From contig CP038120.1 of the NCBI GenBank assembly GCA_004519485.1, positions 62,501-126,500 on the forward strand: a stretch of 64,000 bases of DNA. Direction: 5' to 3'. Source of the stretch: Nannochloropsis oceanica. Taxonomy: Eukaryota; Sar; Eustigmatophyceae; Eustigmatales; Monodopsidaceae. Position 1 is the first letter of the stretch; each line of letters begins with the position of its first letter. Shown here piece after piece: positions 55,567 through 64,000 of the stretch. The notes under the pieces are model-generated. The model ran no database searches, was not told the origin of the DNA, and saw only the letters and a list, made by a program, of their open reading frames with translations. A program made the position numbers and the translations under genes.

Positions 55567-58500
55567 CGAGTACCTCGTAGTCGAGCTGCCAGAGGACCGC
55601 TCTCCGCTGCTCGTCTCAAGGCACACTGCAGCTCCGCATGAAGCATGTCAAACAGAGAGGCACTCAACGTCCCAGGTCCCGATGGCCGTCGTGCTAATCC
55701 CAGCCCTCCCTCTCCCTCCCCTTTGGCCCCTCCTCCTCCGAGAGCGACTTGCCCGGCGAGCAGGTGGACCACCTTGAGGGCAGCGCGGGCCACACGGGCT
55801 TTCGCCATCAGAAGAATACGGTCCGCTGTTGTTTTGGCGCGCTTGCTTGCAGCCGGAACGGTAGCAGGAGTCGTAATGGTGGTAGCGCTTGGTAAGGCGG
55901 AGGAGGAAGGGAGGGAGGGAGAGGCATTCTCATCGTCTTCCAAAACTTCCTGCATAGGATCCAAGGCCACCAAGATCCCCCCAGAAGTGGGACGGACCAT
56001 CCCTTCATCCTTCCTTCCTCCTCCTTCTCCCCCTTCCCGCCCTAGTACAGCAGCAGTAGCAGCTGTACCAACCACAGCTGTGGCAGACGAAGGGGGTCTT
56101 ACTCCATCAAGGACACGTTGTATTGCCTCGAAAATTCTCACCCGTGCGAGAAACTCATGATCCTCCTCCCTCACCACCAAACCCCAGCCCTGCAACGCTA
56201 CAACCGCCAGGTCCAAATCTTCCACTCCCTCCCTCCCTCCCTCCCTTCCCTGTTGACCCGCCGAGCGGTGTAAGGCTTGCGTCAACAAGGTGTAGAGTCG
56301 CTCCCAGGCGCCTCTCACCGCGCGTTTCCAGTACAGGCCCGCCCCCTCCAACCCGTCAAGGTAGTGCCCGGTCCTCCCTCCCTCCCTTCCCCCGGCCCTC
56401 TCGTACAATCCTCCATTTCCTCCTATCGGACTTCCCAACAGTAAACCCCCATTGGCATCCGTCAGGGTGAAGGGGTCTACATGACCCAAGAGGGCGGGAG
56501 CGAGGAACTGCAAGGCTGCAGCAACAGCAGCTCCCAAGACCAGGGGCCGCGCTGTGCCCATCCCGGGTGAGGAGGAGGACGTGGAAGGGTGCACCGAGCC
56601 AAGCAGCAAAATGAGCACTCTCAAGCCCACCGTCCGATCGAAGGCAGCGAGGGACGCTTGCAGCAGTTCCCTCTTAAGGGCTTCCATGTCTCTAAGCCCA
56701 CACTCCAGGAAAGTCACTGCCTCAGCCAGCAGCTCCCCGCTCCGCTTCTCTGCTTCTCCAACTGCAGCGGCAGTAATAGCAGAGGCAGTAGAAGCAGCGG
56801 AAACAGTAGTCAATTTGTGCTGCTGGAACGATACACTCCCGGTGCTGCTGCTGCTGCAGCAGCAGCTGCTTGGCATTGACGAGGAGGAGGGGGAGGAAGG
56901 GGAGGAGGACGCGAAACAGGAAGCAACAGCTTGGACAGTCGTGGAAGGTAGGACGGAGAGGAGGAAGGACGCCTTGTGTTCTAAGAGACCAGCCATGGCC
57001 TGGAAAGTCAGTCCCGACGACTGTTTCTGACGCACGGCCCACTCGACGAGCCTCTGAGCGGCCCGCCACACGCTTAGGAGCAAGTCCGGCGGCCGGGTAG
57101 TCATCGCATCCTCTTGTCCACCACCACGACCTCCATTATTGTTACTCCTGTTGCCACTTCTGGCCAGGCGTGCTGCTTCGGAAAGCACGCGTGGCAAGGC
57201 TCCCGAGTGCTTCAAGAGAGCCGCAAGGACGACTCTTCGCGCCACTCTCATCGGCTCCCCCCCAACCCTCGTGAAGGGGGATTCGCCCACATGCCTTCTC
57301 ACCCACTCATCCACCTCCGCCGCTTCACCTCGACACTCCATCAAATTTATGTAGAAGCCGTCCCCTCCCTCTCTCCTTGTCTCTTTCTCCTCTGCCTCTA
57401 CCTCTTCCTCCCCAGGTAGCCTCAACACAGCCGCACGCCACCAGCCCTCGCCACGACCACCTCGTCCTCCTTCACACCCTCCCTCCCTTTCTTCTTCCCT
57501 CCCTCCCTCTTTCGGCCTTCTGCTTTCCACGGCTTCCAATGTTGCTCTTAAAGGGAGACCAGAACTTAGTAAGCGACTGCAGCGCCAGGTAGCAAGGGAT
57601 TTGAGGAGGATTTCGTCGGCTTCACTATTACTGCTGCTACTACTGGCACCACCAGTGCTGCTGCTGGTGCCCTCTTGGGCCTGCATTGCGCTTCCTACTG
57701 AGTCGTCGATACCTTGGGAAGTATCCATTGCTTCCTCCGCTCCCTCCTCCTCTTCGTCGTCGTCATCATTATCATCATTCTCCTCTAACTCCTCCTCCTT
57801 TTCCTTCCCCTCGTCCTTCTTCTTGTCTTCCTCCTCTAACTCCTCCTCCATTCCTCCTTCCCCCCCTTCCATCCCCCTTGCATCTGCAGTCGATCCTGCA
57901 ACGGGGGGTGCCGGTGCCGCATTCACCCCTCCTCCCCTCTCTCCCTCTTTTCCTTTATCCTCCAAACCAATCATCATCGAACACGCCAATTTCCCCGATA
58001 ATAAACTAACGGCCACTTCAAGCCTTGCCAAGGATCCTATTCCTTCCTCCCCTCCCGCAGCGGCAGCACCACCACCCGCACCACCACTAGCTGCTCCTAC
58101 TGTAGCTGCTGATGCTGTCGAAATGCGTCTTCCGGAAATTGTCCCCTTAGTCGCACTTCTCACGTCCCTATAAATGCCTTGGAAACTTGAGCCGTCTAGA
58201 GACAACCTCCCCTCTATCACACACGTCCCTCCCTGCAACCAGCTCTCGATCAAGCGGAGTCGAGATCCAAAGGCAGCGCCCTCCACCGTGACACGTGACA
58301 CGCTCCCTTCCCCCTGCCCGCTGATGGTGCGGCACTGCTGTAAGGTGCTGCTCCTGCTACTGGGAGGAGAAGAAGGAGGAGGAATGGACATGGAGGAAGA
58401 TGTGCCATAATAAGGCCCACTGATCTCGCCAGCAGCACCGCCACTAGCAGTGGCAGCAGCAGCTGCAGTAGCAGCACCAGCGGTGACGTGAGGCTGACTC

Positions 58501-59705
58501 GTCAATGCCAACCTGTACTCTTGGGCGGGGATTGAATCTGCCGCTCCACTATGCATCAGCCACACCCCATCCACCTTCCCAAACAAAGTCCCCTTCCCTC
58601 CCTCTCTCCCTCCCCTTCCTCCCCTTCCATCCCGAGTCAAAACCTTATCCAGCCGCTTCGCCAGAGAGGTAAGGGAGGGGAGGAGGGTAAGAGAAAAGTC
58701 GCCCCCTCCCCTTGGTAGCGGCGGTAACTGACACACAGCCGCTGCCAAAGCAGGAAGCAGTACCTGCAAGAATGGATGTCGGGCATGCACTTCCCACCCT
58801 CCCTCCCTCTCTCCTTCCCTCTCCCCCACCTCCTCCAACAAATCCAAGACATGATGCCCTCCCCTCAGCAAGCCTTCTGCATATCCACACACCAGCCCCA
58901 GGGCCCACGCTGCCCTCCGTGCCGCCAGACCCTCCCTTTTCCTCCGTCCCTTTCTTTCCCCAGCTCCTCCTCCTCCTCCTCCTCCTCCTCCTCCTCCTCC
59001 TCCTGCTCCTACTGCCACTGCAGGCAGCAGCGTCACCTGGTCCTCCCTCTGATACAGCCCCACCGCCGGGTAGAGTACCTCCCTGGGCAATTTTTCAAAC
59101 GCCACTCCCCAATCCGCCCCTCCCCCGAGTCCTCTCTCCCTCCCTGCTGCCAGGCCTAGGGCCAGGGTGCCTTTATCTGTGTCTAACGTTAACCTCACGA
59201 TGCACCGGCTCCCGTACCCTTCCCCGTAGTCCCCTCGCACCTTGCTCCGATTGTGCCACAGCGCCCTAGTGCCGATCATGCCCCATCCGTGCCTGTCCCC
59301 TCCCACGTACGTCCTCGTGCTCGCCTCTGCGGTGGCCACGCCCAAGAACACATGCCCTTTCTCGCATCTGTCCAACCGGACGCACCACGAGTGGGTCCCC
59401 GTCCCCGGTGCAAAGCCTGTCGAGCCCAAGACCGAGCCCCATGCCTTGCTGTCGCGTTGTGAGGCCGTTCGTTTCTTGTCGGAGAGAAGAATCTGCTCGG
59501 AGCATCGGCGAGGGTCAAGCTCAAGGTGGGTAAGGTTCGACTCCTGGGAGGAGTAGAGGGAGAGCCTGGAGAGGAGGTGGGCCTGCAGCGACGAGATGAG
59601 CACAACTTCGGCGGTGCTCACAGGGGACAAATAGGCAGGGTGGGAGGAAGGGAGGGATTGGAGTCGGTGGAGGAGGACTTCGAGGATGAGAGGAAGCGGC
59701 TTGCT

Positions 59706-59751
<46 letters not shown>

Positions 59752-62700
59752 CGCTGCTTGTCGTCGGATGAAAACATGCCCACCCCACCACCACTACTGC
59801 TGCTGCCAACGCAACTGCAACTGGCGTCCACCTGCTCCTCCAGAAGGGCCAGCAGCGAAGGGGTCACGCCCTTATCCAGCTTCGTCGCTCCCTCTCTCCC
59901 TGCGTCCGTCATTCCCTTCTCAAATTTCTCCGCCTCAACCCCCCTCTCCTCTTCCTCTTCAGCCTCCAGCTCCTCTTCCCCTACCTCCTCCCCTTCCACG
60001 GCAATCTGCTTAGACTCAAGTATCCCACCAGCCCCACTCTCGCTGCTTTTCTTTCCCGTTTCTGGGCCGTCGGGAAGATCCTGCGCCAGGGAAGGAGGAG
60101 GAGTGAAGAAACACCGGCAGAGGTCGCGTTGCGCCAGCCGCAGGCACAACCGCTGCAGCAGCTGCTCGCGCACGCCCTCCCCCACTTCTTCATTTCCCCC
60201 TCGTCGTCGTCCTCGTCCAGCTCGTTTGGATTTTAGCTTGAGAGGGAGGGCGGGAGGGAGGGGCCGAAGGAGGGCAAGGAGGAGGCGCTGCCTTCGAGAA
60301 TGACAGGGGTAGAAATATTCAAGGCCTGTAGCCCATACACTGATGGCTTCCTCCTGGAGGAGCAGGGAGAGGCAGGGAAGGAGGGAGTGGAGGGGCTCTT
60401 CCTCTTTCTTCTCTCCTTTTCTTTTCTGTTTAGTACTACTGCTGGAGAGAGGAGGAGGAGGAGGAGGAGGAAGGGCAGGAAGGGTAGCCGCGGGAAAGTC
60501 TAGGAAAAATCTTTCGATGGTCACTCGTAGCCGCGTTACAAACAGGGGGGATGAGCCAGGAGCATCAGCAGTCGCAGCAGCCGCAGTAGACTTGGAGGAA
60601 GAATAAGACGAAGAGATTTTGTTTCGCTTCTTAGGCTCACCACCACCAGTTGTGGTAGTCGTTGTCTCTCCTCCTCCTTCTTCTCCTCCTCCTACTCCTC
60701 CTACTCCTCCTCCTCCTCCTACCGGAAGTTTACCCTTTCTGCTAACGCTGTTGGTGCTCCTGCGGAGTCCGAGGGGAGAGTATACAACCTGCCCTAGTCC
60801 GACAGAGCCCCCGAGGCTGGTCCTCGAGACATAGAGGAGATTGGCGTCGAGGAGAGACAGAGTGCTCAAGGCAGCGGCATGCACGAACGTCAACAAGCGC
60901 TGCGCGTGGAGTGGTGCTACTGCCGCTGCTCCTGCTGTTGCTCCTGCCTGCTTTTTAGTCACTTCTTCCTCTCCCTCCTCCTCCTCCTCACATAGTACCG
61001 GATTTCCACCTCCCTGAGTCCCTGTCGAAGAGCCTATCATCGAAAAAGACGGATCACCACCACTCAACGGCCCCTCTTCCTCCTCTTCCCTTTCCTCGCC
61101 CTCCTTCCCTTCCTCGTCCTTCTTCGGGGGAACCAGACTAGTGAGGAGCTGCTGAAGGTCGTTAAGGAGGGAGTGAAGGAGCATGAATGTCAAAGGGTGG
61201 GGCTGTATACTTTCTGGAGGAGGAGGAAGCAATGCCTTCGCCGCCGCCCCAACCCTCCCTCCCTCCCTACTACAACTAGCAGCAGAAACTTTTGTTACCG
61301 TGCTGCTGCTACCACTGCTACCCCTGCTACTACCACCACCGTCGTCACTCTCTTCCTGCTGCAGCCGCAAAAGCGTATCTTTGTAGGCTGAGGCTTGCTC
61401 ATCCAAGAAGCCGAGGAGGGCCAGAATGACCACTTCAATCGACACCCTTCCTCCCCTCTTTCCTCCCTCCCTCCCGCCCACCCGCGCCTCCTCAAACAAG
61501 CCCGTAAAGTGTCTTACGGCCCCCGCTTTCCAGTACCTCATCCCACCCACCCGCCATTCCTCCATCCCTTCTTTCTCCTTCCCATCCCCTTCCTCCTCCT
61601 CCTCTTCCTCCTCCCCCTCGTCTTGGTCTACCAACATGCCAACCTTGTCGAGCTCTCCTCCCTCTCTTTCTCCCCATGTCCCTGCCTGCTCATGCTTTCC
61701 TTCCACCTCCATGGCAAAGGCAGAGGAAGACGCAGTTGTAATTGTACCAGCAGCAGAGTCTTCTACTGTGGCGGTGGTGCCGGTGCGGCTTTTCGTGCCT
61801 CCTGTCCCATCAGTGGCAGCAGCAGCAGCATCCGCGAACGAGGAAGGGGTAGAGGAAGCAGTATGCACGGCCATCGACAGCGCCAACGCCTCTTCCAACA
61901 TACTTGCTTGGTCTTCCTCTTCCGCTCTGGCCGCTGTTGCTGCTGCTGCTTCTTGTGCTGATGCCGCTTCTTCCTCGTCCAATTCCATGACCGTTACAGC
62001 TGTCGCTCCTCCAGCGAGCCCTCCCTGACTCCTTTCGTCCTCCTTCCTTGTCCGCGCTGGGGGTCGCTCAGCTAACCCCATCCGACTACTACCGCTACCA
62101 GACCCTGCAGGCCTTATTTCCCTCCCTCCCTCCTCCATCATCAGATTGGAGAGACGGCTCTGTCTCCTCGCCGCTCGCAGGCGCGCCCTCGCTGTCGCCG
62201 CCTCCGCTTGACGCATGAAAACTAAGAAGGGGCTCTCCTCCTCCTCCATCCCTTCTCCTGTCCCTCCCCTACGGGAAGAAGAGAGCGAAAAAGAGGAGGG
62301 GGTGGAGGAAAAGTGGAAGAGCAGGCCGAGTACGGAGGCTACCTCTAATTCGGATGTATGCGGTTGAATAGATTCCTCATTACTGCTGCTGCTGAGGTAG
62401 TTGGCAAGCAAGGCCTTGATGACGATGAGGAAGGCTTGGCAAGACCCGTCCAGGAGGGCTTTTCCGAAGAGGAGAGAAGACTGCTCTTGTAACGACGCCC
62501 GGTCAAGAGGCTCTGCTTGAGAGAGGGCGGGTGGTTGCAGCAGGCGCGTTGAGGACGAGAGAGATGAAGATGTGAAAGAAGGGATGCCACCCTCCTTGCT
62601 TTCCTTCTCCTTCTCCGGGCGTTTTTTGCGACTGCTGCTGCTGCTGCTGCTGCTCCCGCTTGTGCTACTGCAGCTGCTTCCTTTCGTCTTCGAGGAAGAC

Positions 62701-63660
62701 GAGGAGGAAGGGAAGGAGGAGCGGCCGTTGACGAGAGGATGGGAGAGGAGAGCGCGATAGAGAGCCGGGGAGGAAGTCGCGTGTAGATCCAAGAGCATGG
62801 AACGGAAGACCCTCGGGTCGATGGAGAGGCTGAGCAAACGCTCTTGGGGGGTGAGGACTACAGGAGAAGGGAGGGGGGTGGACGAGGAGGGAAGGGGGGA
62901 GGAATAAAAAGGAACGGTGGTGGGAGCTTGCCCTTGTGTCTGCTGCTCGCCGCTTGCATCTGCACCACCGCTAGCAATCTCGGCTACTACTTCTTCTCCT
63001 CCCACTGCTGCTGCTGCTCCTGCTGCTCCTACTGCAGATGCCTCCGCCGCTTTAGCCACCGCTTTCCTCTTTTTCTCTGTCTCAGCCGACACGGTAGCCG
63101 CTGCAGTTGCCTCCTCTGTAGCAGCAACAACAGTGGTACCAGCAGCAGAAGCGGCAGCAGCTGCATCTCCAGCCTCGCATGCGAGTCGATGCAGGACCGA
63201 GAGAAAATGCTCGAGGACAGCGCCTTCGGTTTCCATCCTGTCCTCGGTCGTTCTCCTCGTCGCGGTTGCTGCAGCTGCAGTAGCAGTAGTAGTGTTATCG
63301 TCGTCGCTGATACTACTGTTGAGGGGCAGCAGGTTGGTGGGTGGCGTGGAGGCGAGCTGCTCAAGGGCAAAAGGGGAGATCAGGCCGTCCCGGTCCTCTG
63401 CCAGGCGACCTAGCTCGTCCTTGGAAAGGAGAAGATTTGGGTGGAATGAGATGAGTATATGCTCCACTCTCTACTTATCTGCTCCTTCTGCCGCCCAAAA
63501 TGCCCGTTTTACAGTCTTAACGTTGATTGAGACGTACCATCATTTTGCCTGTCCAATCTTTGTGGGCATTGCAGGCATCCACTATCTCCTCCAGCACTCC
63601 ATTGTAATCATGGCTGCTTCGACTGCTGCTGCCGCCACCAGTGCCAGACGACGAAATCAT
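45468..63660 (-). CDS. Giant HECT-type E3 ubiquitin ligase with SPRY and UBA domains
   Basis: Exon 1 (63660-63538) starts MISSSGTGGGSSSRSS and joins, over a 67-base intron, an open exon at 63470. Coding continues to 45468 in three overlapping frames, for about 6,040 residues if bridged. The order is: SPRY 1 (about 59490-59030; THSWCVRLDRCEKGHVFLGVA); UBA 1 (about 53170-53040; MMEMGFPTEWCEAALRRC); UBA 2 (about 52930-52800; LLEMGFPPSWCSKSLAANH); SPRY 2 (about 52640-52140; WYFEVVLKTAGCMQIGW, VHSWAFDGW); SPRY 3 (about 49480-48900; VHYWEVKIEQEEVGSIFLGVA); and a C-terminal HECT domain with VRFLGEGVNDYGGPYRAVF, MVGMALRHGLPMGLDLP and the thioester Cys in AQTCFFSLSLP (codon 45603-45605). HECT ligases pass ubiquitin to substrates through this Cys. 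SPRY and UBA parts suggest protein and ubiquitin binding. Frame changes occur at 52423-52428 and about 48951-48973, both in G/C homopolymers inside SPRY domains that continue across them. Confidence 0.88.
51544..51597 (+). repeat. CTG/CAC-type coding repeat in HECT gene
   Basis: (CAC)n, (TAC/CTA)n and (CTG)n tracts, read on the minus strand as polySer and Gly in the HECT ligase. Confidence 0.75.
55527..55566 (+). repeat. CTG tract coding for polyGln in HECT gene
   Basis: (CTG)n preceded by TTG units; the minus-strand gene reads polyGln. A similar tract lies at about 59707-59752. Confidence 0.85.
58966..59004 (+). repeat. CCT tract coding for polyGly in HECT gene
   Basis: (CCT)n of about 12 units, read on the minus strand as polyGly at the end of SPRY 1. 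A related TCC tract at about 54710-54742 is read as polyGlu. Confidence 0.8.
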
Positions 63661-64000
63661 TAACTTGCACCCTATGTGTGTGTGGAGGTGTCAAAAGAAG
63701 GAGTGAGTCGGAGGGGCGGCAGGAAACAAGAACATGGGGAGAAGGGGAAAAGGAGGGTGGCATCACACCTCAGAGAAGCCGGTTGAATAAGCCTGCCGGC
63801 CAGAAGATGATACGCACCCTTGCCTCGGCCCCGTTATTCTTGACTTGCAATGTGGATGTGGCAATCCTGATCGTTTGCCGGGCTCTTGTCTAGAAGGAGC
63901 AATGCGGGAGGGGTGTGATGATTAGGAGGAGGAGGAGGAGCTGTAAGCTCTTCTTGTTGCTTTAATTTGTTTGGACGAAGCGGTAAAATAATATCTTGCC
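63661..64000. promoter_or_regulatory. Upstream region of the HECT gene
   Basis: Presumed promoter and 5' UTR of the giant minus-strand gene. A 71-codon plus-strand frame has no family features. AG-rich repeats occur near 63925. Confidence 0.4.

Overview
This window looks like nuclear DNA of a compact, intron-bearing alga, most likely a stramenopile of the Nannochloropsis/Microchloropsis (eustigmatophyte) type. That is inferred from four things: GT-AG introns whose 3' ends sit in CCCT/CCTT-rich tracts; AGGG/CCCT repeats both in introns and, as EGGR or PSLP insertions, inside proteins; a leucine-biosynthesis enzyme with a signal peptide followed by a phenylalanine-started transit peptide, as in heterokont plastid import; and typical eukaryotic genes (MIOS, WDR3, RIO1, IGHMBP2-like helicase, HECT ligase). 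I see no rRNA, tRNA, CRISPR array or bacterial operon.

Left part (1-13 kb): the end of a Gln-rich gene at the left edge (-), a secreted or organellar protein with two DUF4168-like units (-), an Mpv17/PMP22 membrane protein (+) whose first intron holds a decayed copy of the following exon, a LACTB2-like metallo-beta-lactamase-fold hydrolase (-), plastid 3-isopropylmalate dehydrogenase (+) and a short PPR protein (+). From 13.2 to 16.7 kb lies a gene-poor stretch with two relics: a truncated copy of the 3' end of the phosphatase gene found 12 kb further right, and a scrambled Fanzor/TnpB-like nuclease gene.

Middle (16.7-41.4 kb): a MIOS-like GATOR2 subunit (+), a PPEF-type Ser/Thr phosphatase with EF-hands and a probable N-myristoylation signal (+), WDR3/Utp12 (+), then on the minus strand an IGHMBP2-like helicase, an indoleamine 2,3-dioxygenase-like protein and RIO1 kinase, followed by a TATA-preceded orphan gene (+). 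WDR3 and RIO1 act early and late in 40S ribosome assembly; otherwise the neighbours share no obvious pathway.

Right part (41.7-64 kb): a TTC microsatellite of about 72 units, a charged low-complexity protein (-), and one 18-kb minus-strand gene for a HECT ubiquitin ligase of about 6,000 residues with three SPRY domains and two UBA domains. Its frame changes twice at long G/C homopolymers, more easily explained by sequence error than by gene death. Splice sites were read by eye from GT-AG signals, phase and family conservation; no transcript data were available.
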